Assembly: GCA_964057225.1 (NCBI GenBank)
Contig: OZ059894.1
Coordinates: 19,126,476 to 19,190,475 of the forward strand
DNA from: Auanema rhodensis
Lineage: Eukaryota > Nematoda > Chromadorea > Rhabditida > Rhabditidae
Direction: 5' to 3'
DNA: 64,000 nt
Positions 1 through 13,689 of the stretch are shown here, piece by piece (within the stretch, counting starts at the first letter, position 1; each line of letters starts with the position of its first letter). The notes under the pieces are model-generated. The model had not been told where the DNA came from and searched no databases. It saw only the letters and a list, made by a program, of their open reading frames with translations. A program made the position numbers and the translations under genes.

Positions 1-3000
1 GATCGACGCAGCTTAAAAATCCGCATCGAATGCACTATACTACATTGAGAAACGCTTAATACAAAAATTAGTTATAATCGTTTGAAAATAGATGCATTAG
101 TGTATGTTGAGTTTCCATGTACACTCAACATTGCTTCCAAAAACATTTTGACAAAAATTTTTTCGAAAAATTTCAAATTAAATTAGCAAAAAGTAGATGT
201 TTTTAGATTCCATTTTTTAAGGCAAAGACGATGGACAATGTTATTCAACGGAAAAATTAATTCTTCAGGGTTAAAATCGAGGATATAAGTGTGAACTTAT
301 ATCAGTTGATATCTCGGTGCATTTTTAAGCTAGCGCAAATCTGATAACACAGATCGACGCAGCTTAAAAATCCGCATCGAATGCACTATACTACATTGAG
401 AAACGCTTGATACAGAAATTAGTTATGATCGTTTGAAAAATGATGCATTAGTGTATGTTGAGTTTCCATGTACACTCAACATTGCTTCCAAAAACATTTT
501 GACAAAAATTTTTTCGAAACATTTCAAAATAAATTAGGAAAAAACAGATGTTTTTAGATTCCTGTTTTCAAGGCCAAGACGATGGACAATGTTATTCAAC
601 GAAAAAATTAATTCTTCAGGGTGAAAATCGAGGATATAAGTGTGAACTTATATCAGTTGCTATCTCGGTGCATTTTTAAGCTAGCGCTAATCTGATAACA
701 CAGATCGACGCAGCTTAAAAATCCGCATCGAATGCACTATACTACATTGAGAAACGCTTAATACAAAAATTAGTTATGATCGTTTGAAAAATGATGCATT
801 AGTGTATGTTGAGTTTCCATGTACACTCAACATTGCTTCCAAAAACATTTTGACAAAAGTTTTTTCGAAAAATTTCAGAATAATTTAGCGAAAAATAGAT
901 GTTTTTAGATTCCTTTTTTCAAGGCAAAGACGATGGACAATGTTATTCAACGAAAAAATTAATTCTTCAGGGTGAAAATCGAGGATATAAGTGTGAACTT
1001 ATATCAGTTGATATCTCGGTGCATTTTTAAGCTAGCGCAAATCTGATAACACAGATCGACGCAGCTTAAAAATCCGCATCGAATGCACTATACTACATTG
1101 AGAAACGCTTAATACAAAAATTAGTTATGATCGTTTGAAAAATGATGCATTAGTGTATGTTGAGTTTCCATGTACACTCAACATTGCTTCCAAAAACATT
1201 TTGACAAAAATTTTTTCGAAAAATTTCAAAATAATTTAGCAAAAAGTAAATGTTTTTAGATTCCTTTTTTCAAGGCAAAGACGATGGACAATGTTATTCA
1301 ACGAAAAAATTGATTCTTCAGGGTGAAAATCGAGGATATAAGTGTGAACTTATATCAGTTGATATCTGGGTGCATTTTTAAGCTAGCGCAAATCTGATAA
1401 CACAGATCGACGCAGCTTAAAATTCCGCATCGAATGCACTATACTACATTGAGAAACGCTTAATACAAAAATTAGTTATGATCGTTTGAAAAATGATGCA
1501 TTAGTGTATGTTGAGTTTCCATGTACACTCAACATTGCTTCCAAAAACATTTTGACAAAAATTTTTTCGAAAAATTTCAAAATAATTTAGCAAAAAGTAG
1601 ATGTTTTTAGATTCCTTTTTTCAAGGCAAAGACGATGGACAATGTTATTCAACGAAAAAATTAATTCTTCAGGGTGAAAATCGAGGATATAAGTGTGAAC
1701 TTATATCAGTTGATATCTGGGTGCATTTTTAAGCTAGCGCAAATCTGATAACACAGATCGACGCAGCTTAAAAATCCGCATCGAATGCACTATACTACAT
1801 TGAGAAACGCTTAATACAAAAATTAGTTATGATCGTTTGAAAAATGATGCATTAGTGTATGTTGAGTTTCCATGTACACTCAACATTGCTTCCAAAAACA
1901 TTTTGACAAAAGTTTTTTCGAAAAATTTCAGAATAATTTAGCAAAAAGTAGATGTTTTTAGATTCCTTTTTTCAAGGCAAAGTCGATGGACAATGTTATT
2001 CAACGAAAAAATTAATTCTTCAGGGTGAAAATCGAGGATATAAGTGTGAACATATATCAGTTGATATCTCGGTGCATTTTTAAGCTAGCGCAAATCTGAT
2101 AACACAGATCGACGCAGCTTAAAAATCCGCATCGAATGCACTATACTACATTGAGAAACGCTTAATACAAAAATTAGTTATGATCGTTTGAAAAATGATG
2201 CATTAGTGTATGTTGAGTTTCCATGTACACTCAACATTGCTTCCAAAAACATTTTGACAAAAATTTTTTCGAAAAATTTCAAAATAATTTAGCAAAAAGT
2301 AGATGTTTTTAGATTCCTTTTTCCAAGGCAAAGACGATGGACAATGTTATTCAACGAAAAAATTAATTCTTCAGGGTGAAAATCGAGGATATAAGTGTGA
2401 ACTTATATCAGTTGCTATCTCGGTGCATTTTTAAGCTAGCGCAAATCTGATAACACAGATCGACGCAGCTTAAAAATCCGCATCGAATGCACTATACTAC
2501 ATTGAGAAACGCTTAATACAAAAATTAGTTATAATCGTTTGAAAAATGATGCATTAGTGTATGTTGAGTTTCCATGTACACTCAACATTGCTTCCAAAAA
2601 CATTTTGACAAAAGTTTTTTCGAAAAATTTCAGAATAATTTAGCAAAAAGTAGATGTTTTTAGATTCCTTTTTTCAAGGCAAAGACGATGGACAATGTTA
2701 TTCAACGAAAAAATTAATTCTTCAGGGTGAAAATCGAGGATATAAGTGTGAACTTATATCAGTTGATATCTCGGTGCATTTTTAAGCTAGCGCAAATCTG
2801 ATAACACAGATCGACGCAGCTTAAAAATCCGCATCGAATGCACTATACTACATTGAGAAACGCTTAATACAAAAATTAGTTATGATCGTTTGAAAAATGA
2901 TGCATTAGTGTATGTTGAGTTTCCATGTACACTCAACATTGCTTCCAAAAACATTTTGACAAAAATTTTTTCGAAAAATTTCAAAATAATTTAGCAAAAA

Positions 3001-4212
3001 GTAAATGTTTTTAGATTCCTTTTTTCAAGGCAAAGACGATGGACAATGTTATTCAACGAAAAAATTGATTCTTCAGGGTGAAAATCGAGGATATAAGTGT
3101 GAACTTATATCAGTTGATATCTGGGTGCATTTTTAAGCTAGCGCAAATCTGATAACACAGATCGACGCAGCTTAAAATTCCGCATCGAATGCACTATACT
3201 ACATTGAGAAACGCTTAATACAAAAATTAGTTATGATCGTTTGAAAAATGATGCATTAGTGTATGTTGAGTTTCCATGTACACTCAACATTGCTTCCAAA
3301 AACATTTTGACAAAAATTTTTTCGAAAAATTTCAAAATAATTTAGCAAAAAGTAGATGTTTTTAGATTCCTTTTTTCAAGGCAAAGACGATGGACAATGT
3401 TATTCAACGAAAAAATTAATTCTTCAGGGTGAAAATCGAGGATATAAGTGTGAACTTATATCAGTTGATATCTGGGTGCATTTTTAAGCTAGCGCAAATC
3501 TGATAACACAGATCGACGCAGCTTAAAAATCCGCATCGAATGCACTATACTACATTGAGAAACGCTTAATACAAAAATTAGTTATGATCGTTTGAAAAAT
3601 GATGCATTAGTGTATGTTGAGTTTCCATGTACACTCAACATTGCTTCCAAAAACATTTTGACAAAAGTTTTTTCGAAAAATTTCAGAATAATTTAGCAAA
3701 AAGTAGATGTTTTTAGATTCCTTTTTTCAAGGCAAAGTCGATGGACAATGTTATTCAACGAAAAAATTAATTCTTCAGGGTGAAAATCGAGGATATAAGT
3801 GTGAACATATATCAGTTGATATCTCGGTGCATTTTTAAGCTAGCGCAAATCTGATAACACAGATCGACGCAGCTTAAAAATCCGCATCGAATGCACTATA
3901 CTACATTGAGAAACGCTTAATACAAAAATTAGTTATGATCGTTTGAAAAATGATGCATTAGTGTATGTTGAGTTTCCATGTACACTCAACATTGCTTCCA
4001 AAAACATTTTGACAAAAATTTTTTCGAAAAATTTCAAAATAATTTAGCAAAAAGTAGATGTTTTTAGATTCCTTTTTCCAAGGCAAAGACGATGGACAAT
4101 GTTATTCAACGAAAAAATTAATTCTTCAGGGTGAAAATCGAGGATATAAGTGTGAACTTATATCAGTTGCTATCTCGGTGCATTTTTAAGCTAGCGCAAA
4201 TCTGATAACACA
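1..4212 (+). repeat. 12-monomer higher-order unit (4212 bp), first copy
   Basis: Monomer 1 ('ttataatcg', 'gaaaatagatg', 'caacggaaaa', 'gggttaaaatcg'), monomer 2 ('gatacagaaattag', 'ggccaag', 'gcgctaatc') and monomer 3 ('cgaaaaatag') return in the same order at 4213, 4564 and 4915, exactly 12 x 351 bp later. They look identical by eye. The following monomers differ (4213+1053 is not followed by the 'gtaaatg' unit), so only the first quarter of a second copy is intact. This implies a recent duplication that was later interrupted or rearranged. Confidence 0.85.
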
Positions 4213-4563
4213 GATCGACGCAGCTTAAAAATCCGCATCGAATGCACTATACTACATTGAGAAACGCTTAATACAAAAATTAGTTATAATCGTTTGAAAA
4301 TAGATGCATTAGTGTATGTTGAGTTTCCATGTACACTCAACATTGCTTCCAAAAACATTTTGACAAAAATTTTTTCGAAAAATTTCAAATTAAATTAGCA
4401 AAAAGTAGATGTTTTTAGATTCCATTTTTTAAGGCAAAGACGATGGACAATGTTATTCAACGGAAAAATTAATTCTTCAGGGTTAAAATCGAGGATATAA
4501 GTGTGAACTTATATCAGTTGATATCTCGGTGCATTTTTAAGCTAGCGCAAATCTGATAACACA
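1054..4563 (+). repeat. Two copies of a 5-monomer unit (1755 bp each)
   Basis: Units starting at 1054, 1405, 1756, 2107 and 2458 reappear at 2809, 3160, 3511, 3862 and 4213. The ordered markers are 'gtaaatg' with 'ctgggtgc', then 'cttaaaattcc', then 'aaagtcgatgg' with 'gaacatatatc', then 'tttttccaagg' with 'gttgctatc', then 'ttataatcg'. The fifth unit differs: at 2458 it has the 'caaaag' class body and at 4213 the 'tagatg' body. The repeat is nested in the 12-monomer unit, which indicates successive rounds of unequal exchange. Confidence 0.85.
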
Positions 4564-5265
4564 GATCGACGCAGCTTAAAAATCCGCATCGAATGCACTA
4601 TACTACATTGAGAAACGCTTGATACAGAAATTAGTTATGATCGTTTGAAAAATGATGCATTAGTGTATGTTGAGTTTCCATGTACACTCAACATTGCTTC
4701 CAAAAACATTTTGACAAAAATTTTTTCGAAACATTTCAAAATAAATTAGGAAAAAACAGATGTTTTTAGATTCCTGTTTTCAAGGCCAAGACGATGGACA
4801 ATGTTATTCAACGAAAAAATTAATTCTTCAGGGTGAAAATCGAGGATATAAGTGTGAACTTATATCAGTTGCTATCTCGGTGCATTTTTAAGCTAGCGCT
4901 AATCTGATAACACAGATCGACGCAGCTTAAAAATCCGCATCGAATGCACTATACTACATTGAGAAACGCTTAATACAAAAATTAGTTATGATCGTTTGAA
5001 AAATGATGCATTAGTGTATGTTGAGTTTCCATGTACACTCAACATTGCTTCCAAAAACATTTTGACAAAAGTTTTTTCGAAAAATTTCAGAATAATTTAG
5101 CGAAAAATAGATGTTTTTAGATTCCTTTTTTCAAGGCAAAGACGATGGACAATGTTATTCAACGAAAAAATTAATTCTTCAGGGTGAAAATCGAGGATAT
5201 AAGTGTGAACTTATATCAGTTGATATCTCGGTGCATTTTTAAGCTAGCGCAAATCTGATAACACA
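4213..5265 (+). repeat. Second copy of monomers 1-3 of the left HOR
   Basis: These three units carry the same private variants as 1-1053 (offset 4212 bp), including 'gggttaaaatcg', 'gaaacatttc', 'attcctgttttc', 'gcgctaatc' and 'cgaaaaatag'. I saw no difference between the two copies by eye. Confidence 0.85.
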
Positions 5266-8200
5266 GATCGACGCAGCTTAAAAATCCGCATCGAATGCAC
5301 TATACTACATTGAGAAACGCTTAATACAAAAATTAGTTATGATCGTTTGAAAAATGATGCATTAGTGTATGTTGAGTTTCCATGTACACTCAACATTGCT
5401 TCCAAAAACATTTTGACAAAAATTTTTTCGAAAAATTTCAAAATAATTTAGCAAAAAGTAGATGTTTTTAGATTCCTTTTTTCAAGGCAAAGACGATGGA
5501 CAATGTTATTCAACGAAAAAATTGATTCTTCAGGGTGAAAATCGAGGATATAAGTGTGAACTTATATCAGTTGATATCTCGGTGCATTTTTAAGCTAGCG
5601 CAAATATGATAACACAGATCGACGCAACTTAAAAATCCGCATCGACTGCACTATACTACATTGAGAAACGCTTAATACAAAAATTAGTTATGATCGTTTG
5701 AAAAATGATGCATTAGTGTATGTTGAGTTTCCATGTACACTCAACATTGCTTCCAAAAACATTTTGACAAAAGTTTTTTCGAAAAATTTCAGAATAATTT
5801 AGCAAAAAGTAGATGTTTTTAGATTCCTTTTTTCAAGGCAAAGACGATGGACAATGTTATTCAACGAAAAAATTAATTCTTCAGGGTGAAAATCGAGGAT
5901 ATAAGTGTGAACTTATATCAGTTGATATCTCGGTGCATTTTTAAGCTAGCGCAAATCTGATAACACAGATCGACGCAGCTTAAAAATCCGCATCGAATGC
6001 ACTATACTACATTGAGAAACGCTTAATACAAAAATTAGTTATGATCGTTTGAAAAATGATGCATTAGTGTATGTTGAGTTTCCATGTACACTCAACATTG
6101 CTTCCAAAAACATTTTGACAAAAATTTTTTCGAAAAATTTCAAAATAATTTAGCAAAAAGTAAATGTTTTTAGATTCCTTTTTTCAAGGCAAAGACGATG
6201 GACAATGTTATTCAACGAAAAAATTGATTCTTCAGGGTGAAAATCGAGGATATAAGTGTGAACTTATATCAGTTGATATCTGGGTGCATTTTTAAGCTAG
6301 CGCAAATCTGATAACACAGATCGACGCAGCTTAAAATTCCGCATCGAATGCACTATACTACATTGAGAAACGCTTAATACAAAAATTAGTTATGATCGTT
6401 TGAAAAATGATGCATTAGTGTATGTTGAGTTTCCATGTACACTCAACATTGCTTCCAAAAACATTTTGACAAAAATTTTTTCGAAAAATTTCAAAATAAT
6501 TTAGCAAAAAGTAGATGTTTTTAGATTCCTTTTTTCAAGGCAAAGACGATGGACAATGTTATTCAACGAAAAAATTAATTCTTCAGGGTGAAAATCGAGG
6601 ATATAAGTGTGAACTTATATCAGTTGATATCTGGGTGCATTTTTAAGCTAGCGCAAATCTGATAACACAGATCGACGCAGCTTAAAAATCCGCATCGAAT
6701 GCACTATACTACATTGAGAAACGCTTAATACAAAAATTAGTTATGATCGTTTGAAAAATGATGCATTAGTGTATGTTGAGTTTCCATGTACACTCAACAT
6801 TGCTTCCAAAAACATTTTGACAAAAATTTTTTCGAAAAATTTCAAAATAATTTAGCAAAAAGTAGATGTTTTTAGATTCCTTTTTTCAAGGCAAAGACGA
6901 TGGACAATGTTATTCAACGCAAAAATTGATTCTTCAGGGTGAAAATCGAGGATATAAGTGTGAACTTATATCAGTTGATATCTCGGTGCATTTTTAAGCT
7001 AGCGCAAATATGATAACACAGATCGACGCAACTTAAAAATCCGCATCGACTGCACTATACTACATTGAGAAACGCTTAATACAAAAATTAGTTATGATCG
7101 TTTGAAAAATGATGCATTAGTGTATGTTGAGTTTCCATGTACACTCAACATTGCTTCCAAAAACATTTTGACAAAAGTTTTTTCGAAAAATTTCAGAATA
7201 ATTTAGCAAAAAGTAGATGTTTTTAGATTCCTTTTTTCAAGGCAAAGACGATGGACAATGTTATTCAACGAAAAAATTAATTCTTCAGGGTGAAAATCGA
7301 GGATATAAGTGTGAACTTATATCAGTTGATATCTCGGTGCATTTTTAAGCTAGCGCAAATCTGATAACACAGATCGACGCAGCTTAAAAATCCGCATCGA
7401 ATGCACTATACTACATTGAGAAACGCTTAATACAAAAATTAGTTATGATCGTTTGAAAAATGATGCATTAGTGTATGTTGAGTTTCCATGTACACTCAAC
7501 ATTGCTTCCAAAAACATTTTGACAAAAATTTTTTCGAAAAATTTCAAAATAATTTAGCAAAAAGTAAATGTTTTTAGATTCCTTTTTTCAAGGCAAAGAC
7601 GATGGACAATGTTATTCAACGAAAAAATTGATTCTTCAGGGTGAAAATCGAGGATATAAGTGTGAACTTATATCAGTTGATATCTGGGTGCATTTTTAAG
7701 CTAGCGCAAATCTGATAACACAGATCGACGCAGCTTAAAATTCCGCATCGAATGCACTATACTACATTGAGAAACGCTTAATACAAAAATTAGTTATGAT
7801 CGTTTGAAAAATGATGCATTAGTGTATGTTGAGTTTCCATGTACACTCAACATTGCTTCCAAAAACATTTTGACAAAAATTTTTTCGAAAAATTTCAAAA
7901 TAATTTAGCAAAAAGTAGATGTTTTTAGATTCCTTTTTTTAAGGCAAAGACGATGGACAATGTTATTCAACGAAAAAATTAATTCTTCAGGGTGAAAATC
8001 GAGGATATAAGTGTGAACTTATATCAGTTGATATCTGGGTGCATTTTTAAGCTAGCGCAAATATGATAACACAGATCGACGCAACTTAAAAATCCGCATC
8101 GAATGCACTATACTACATTGAGAAACGCTTAATACAAAAATTAGTTATGATCGTTTGAAAAATGATGCATTAGTGTATGTTGAGTTTCCATGTACACTCA

Positions 8201-8775
8201 ACATTGCTTCCAAAAACATTTTGACAAAAATTTTTTCGAAAAATTTCAAAATAATTTAGCAAAAAGTAGATGTTTTTAGATTCCTTTTTTCAAGGCAAAG
8301 ACGATGGACAATGTTATTCAACGAAAAAATTGATTCTTCAGGGTGAAAATCGAGGATATAAGTGTGAACTTATATCAGTTGATATCTCGGTGCATTTTTA
8401 AGCTAGCGCAAATATGATAACACAGATCGACGCAACTTAAAAATCCGCATCGACTGCACTATACTACATTGAGAAACGCTTAATACAAAAATTAGTTATG
8501 ATCGTTTGAAAAATGATGCATTAGTGTATGTTGAGTTTCCATGTACACTCAACATTGCTTCCAAAAACATTTTGACAAAAGTTTTTTCGAAAAATTTCAG
8601 AATAATTTAGCAAAAAGTAGATGTTTTTAGATTCCTTTTTTCAAGGCAAAGACGATGGACAATGTTATTCAACGAAAAAATTAATTCTTCAGGGTGAAAA
8701 TCGAGGATATAAGTGTGAACATATATCAGTTGATATCTCGGTGCATTTTTAAGCTAGCGCAAATCTGATAACACA
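5266..8775 (+). repeat. 4-monomer HOR (1404 bp), two and a half copies
   Basis: Units at 5266, 6670 and 8074 end with 'caaatatgat'. The next units at 5617, 7021 and 8425 begin 'cgcaactta' with 'cgactgc' and carry 'caaaagtttttt'. Then come 'gtaaatg' units (5968, 7372) and 'cttaaaattcc' units (6319, 7723). The period is 1404 bp. The unit at 8074 is a hybrid: it has 'cgcaactta' but 'cgaatgc'. The pair of classes also recurs at 9127-9828 and 12988-13689. Confidence 0.8.
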
Positions 8776-9828
8776 GATCGACGCAGCTTAAAAATCCGCA
8801 TCGAATGCACTATACTACATTGAGAAACGCTTAATACAAAAATTAGTTATGATCGTTTGAAAAATGATGCATTAGTGTATGTTGAGTTTCCATGTACACT
8901 CAACATTGCTTCCAAAAACATTTTGACAAAAATTTTTTCGAAAAATTTCAAAATAATTTAGCAAAAAGTAGATGTTTTTAGATTCCTTTTTCCAAGGCAA
9001 AGACGATGGACAATGTTATTCAACGAAAAAATTAATTCTTCAGGGTGAAAATCGAGGATATAAGTGTGAACTTATATCAGTTGCTATCTCGGTGCATTTT
9101 TAAGCTAGCGCAAATCTGATAACACAGATCGACGCAGCTTAAAAATCCGCATCGAATGCACTATACTACATTGAGAAACGCTTAATACAAAAATTAGTTA
9201 TAATCGTTTGAAAATAGATGCATTAGTGTATGTTGAGTTTCCATGTACACTCAACATTGCTTCCAAAAACATTTTGACAAACATTTTTTCGAAAAATTTC
9301 AAATTAAATTAGCAAAAAGTAGATGTTTTTAGATTCCATTTTTTAAGGCAAAGACGATGGACAATGTTATTCAACGAAAAAATTGATTCTTCAGGGTGAA
9401 AATCGAGGATATAAGTGTGAACTTATATCAGTTGATATCTCGGTGCATTTTTAAGCTAGCGCAAATATGATAACACAGATCGACGCAACTTAAAAATCCG
9501 CATCGACTGCACTATACTACATTGAGAAACGCTTAATACAAAAATTAGTTATGATCGTTTGAAAAATGATGCATTAGTGTATGTTGAGTTTCCATGTACA
9601 CTCAACATTGCTTCCAAAAACATTTTGACAAAAGTTTTTTCGAAAAATTTCAGAATAATTTAGCAAAAAGTAGATGTTTTTAGATTCCTTTTTTCAAGGC
9701 AAAGACGATGGACAATGTTATTCAACGAAAAAATTAATTCTTCAGGGTGAAAATCGAGGATATAAGTGTGAACATATATCAGTTGATATCTCGGTGCATT
9801 TTTAAGCTAGCGCAAATCTGATAACACA

Positions 9829-10530
9829 GATCGACGCAGCTTAAAAATCCGCATCGAATGCACTATACTACATTGAGAAACGCTTAATACAAAAATTAGT
9901 TATGATCGTTTGAAAAATGATCCATTAGTGTATGTTGAGTTTCCATGTACACTCAACATTGCTTCCAAAAACATTTTGACAAAAATTTTTTCAAAAAATT
10001 TCAGAATAAATTAGCAAAAAGTAGATGTTTTTAGATTCCTTTTTTCAAGACAAAGACGATGGACAATGTTATTCAACGAAAAAATTAATTCTTCAGGGTG
10101 AAAATCGAGGATATAAGTGTGAACTTATATCAGTTGATATCTCGGTGCATTTTTAAGCTAGCGCAAATCTGATAACACAGATCGACGCAGCTTAAAAATC
10201 CGCATCGAATGCACTATACTACATTGAGAAACGCTTAATACAAAAATTAATTATGATCGTTTGAAAAATGATGCATTAGTGTATGTTGAGTTTCCATGTA
10301 CACTCAACATTGCTTCCAAAAACATTTTGACAAACATTTTTTCGAAAAATTTCAAAATAAATTAGCAAAAAGTAGATGTTTTTAGATTCCTTTTTTCAAG
10401 GCAAAGACGATGGACAATGTTATTCAACGAAAAAATTAATTCTTCAGGGTGAAAATCGAGGATATAAGTGTGAACTTATATCAGTTGATATCTGGGTGCA
10501 TTTTTAAGCTAGCGCAAATCTGATAACACA
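9829..10530 (+). repeat. Two-monomer block matching 19306-20007
   Basis: The first unit has 'gatccattag', 'ttttttcaaaaaatttcag' and 'caagacaaag'. The second has 'aaattaattatg' and 'caaacattttttcg'. The same ordered pair recurs at 19306-20007, exactly 27 x 351 = 9477 bp away. The second unit differs at 'ctgggtgc' (here) versus 'ctcggtgc'. This is distant segmental copying within the array. Confidence 0.75.
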
Positions 10531-12987
10531 GATCGACGCAGCTTAAAAATCCGCATCGAATGCACTATACTACATTGAGAAACGCTTAATACAAAAATTA
10601 GTTATGATCGTTTGAAAAATGATGCATTAGTGTATGTTGAGTTTCCATGTACACTCAACATTGCTTCCAAAAACATTTTGACAAAAGTTTTTTCGAAAAA
10701 TTTCAGAATAATTTAGCAAAAAGTAGATGTTTTTAGATTCCTTTTTTCAAGGCAAAGTCGATGGACAATGTTATTCAACGAAAAAATTAATTCTTCAGGG
10801 TGAAAATCGAGGATATAAGTGTGAACATATATCAGTTGATATCTCGGTGCATTTTTAAGCTAGCGCAAATCTGATAACACAGATCGACGCAGCTTAAAAA
10901 TCCGCATCGAATGCACTATACTACATTGAGAAACGCTTAATACAAAAATTAGTTATGATCGTTTGAAAAATGATGCATTAGTGTATGTTGAGTTTCCATG
11001 TACACTCAACATTGCTTCCAAAAACATTTTGACAAAAATTTTTTCGAAAAATTTCAAAATAATTTAGCAAAAAGTAGATGTTTTTAGATTCCTTTTTCCA
11101 AGGCAAAGACGATGGACAATGTTATTCAACGAAAAAATTAATTCTTCAGGGTGAAAATCGAGGATATAAGTGTGAACTTATATCAGTTGCTATCTCGGTG
11201 CATTTTTAAGCTAGCGCAAATCTGATAACACAGATCGACGCAGCTTAAAAATCCGCATCGAATGCACTATACTACATTGAGAAACGCTTAATACAAAAAT
11301 TAGTTATAATCGTTTGAAAATAGATGCATTAGTGTATGTTGAGTTTCCATGTACACTCAACATTGCTTCCAAAAACATTTTGACAAAAATTTTTTCGAAA
11401 AATTTCAAATTAAATTAGCAAAAAGTAGATGTTTTTAGATTCCATTTTTTAAGGCAAAGACGATGGACAATGTTATTCAACGGAAAAATTAATTCTTCAG
11501 GGTTAAAATCGAGGATATAAGTGTGAACTTATATCAGTTGATATCTCGGTGCATTTTTAAGCTAGCGCAAATCTGATAACACAGATCGACGCAGCTTAAA
11601 AATCCGCATCGAATGCACTATACTACATTGAGAAACGCTTGATACAGAAATTAGTTATGATCGTTTGAAAAATGATGCATTAGTGTATGTTGAGTTTCCA
11701 TGTACACTCAACATTGCTTCCAAAAACATTTTGACAAAAATTTTTTCGAAACATTTCAAAATAAATTAGGAAAAAACAGATGTTTTTAGATTCCTGTTTT
11801 CAAGGCCAAGACGATGGACAATGTTATTCAACGAAAAAATTAATTCTTCAGGGTGAAAATCGAGGATATAAGTGTGAACTTATATCAGTTGCTATCTCGG
11901 TGCATTTTTAAGCTAGCGCTAATCTGATAACACAGATCGACGCAGCTTAAAAATCCGCATCGAATGCACTATACTACATTGAGAAACGCTTAATACAAAA
12001 ATTAGTTATGATCGTTTGAAAAATGATGCATTAGTGTATGTTGAGTTTCCATGTACACTCAACATTGCTTCCAAAAACATTTTGACAAAAGTTTTTTCGA
12101 AAAATTTCAGAATAATTTAGCGAAAAATAGATGTTTTTAGATTCCTTTTTTCAAGGCAAAGACGATGGACAATGTTATTCAACGAAAAAATTAATTCTTC
12201 AGGGTGAAAATCGAGGATATAAGTGTGAACTTATATCAGTTGATATCTCGGTGCATTTTTAAGCTAGCGCAAATCTGATAACACAGATCGACGCAGCTTA
12301 AAAATCCGCATCGAATGCACTATACTACATTGAGAAACGCTTAATACAAAAATTAGTTATGATCGTTTGAAAAATGATGCATTAGTGTATGTTGAGTTTC
12401 CATGTACACTCAACATTGCTTCCAAAAACATTTTGACAAAAATTTTTTCGAAAAATTTCAAAATAATTTAGCAAAAAGTAAATGTTTTTAGATTCCTTTT
12501 TTCAAGGCAAAGACGATGGACAATGTTATTCAACGAAAAAATTGATTCTTCAGGGTGAAAATCGAGGATATAAGTGTGAACTTATATCAGTTGATATCTG
12601 GGTGCATTTTTAAGCTAGCGCAAATCTGATAACACAGATCGACGCAGCTTAAAATTCCGCATCGAATGCACTATACTACATTGAGAAACGCTTAATACAA
12701 AAATTAGTTATGATCGTTTGAAAAATGATGCATTAGTGTATGTTGAGTTTCCATGTACACTCAACATTGCTTCCAAAAACATTTTGACAAAAATTTTTTC
12801 GAAAAATTTCAAAATAATTTAGCAAAAAGTAGATGTTTTTAGATTCCTTTTTTCAAGGCAAAGACGATGGACAATGTTATTCAACGAAAAAATTAATTCT
12901 TCAGGGTGAAAATCGAGGATATAAGTGTGAACTTATATCAGTTGATATCTGGGTGCATTTTTAAGCTAGCGCAAATCTGATAACACA
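10531..12987 (+). repeat. Third appearance of the left HOR
   Basis: Units at 10531-12285 carry the markers of 3511-5265 in the same order (offset 7020 bp, 20 monomers). Units at 11233-12987 carry those of 1-1755 (offset 11232 bp, 32 monomers). The block therefore joins parts seen separately to its left and preserves the complete order 'gtcgatgg', 'ccaagg', 'ttataatcg', 'gatacag', 'cgaaaaatag', 'gtaaatg', 'cttaaaattcc'. Confidence 0.82.
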
Positions 12988-13689
12988 GATCGACGCAGCT
13001 TAAAAATCCGCATCGAATGCACTATACTACATTGAGAAACGCTTAATACAAAAATTAGTTATGATCGTTTGAAAAATGATGCATTAGTGTATGTTGAGTT
13101 TCCATGTACACTCAACATTGCTTCCAAAAACATTTTGACAAAAATTTTTTCGAAAAATTTCAAAATAATTTAGCAAAAAGTAGATGTTTTTAGATTCCTT
13201 TTTTCAAGGCAAAGACGATGGACAATGTTATTCAACGAAAAAATTGATTCTTCAGGGTGAAAATCGAGGATATAAGTGTGAACTTATATCAGTTGATATC
13301 TCGGTGCATTTTTAAGCTAGCGCAAATATGATAACACAGATCGACGCAACTTAAAAATCCGCATCGACTGCACTATACTACATTGAGAAACGCTTAATAC
13401 AAAAATTAGTTATGATCGTTTGAAAAATGATGCATTAGTGTATGTTGAGTTTCCATGTACACTCAACATTGCTTCCAAAAACATTTTGACAAAAGTTTTT
13501 TCGAAAAATTTCAGAATAATTTAGCAAAAAGTAGATGTTTTTAGATTCCTTTTTTCAAGGCAAAGACGATGGACAATGTTATTCAACGAAAAAATTAATT
13601 CTTCAGGGTGAAAATCGAGGATATAAGTGTGAACTTATATCAGTTGCTATCTCGGTGCATTTTTAAGCTAGCGCAAATCTGATAACACA

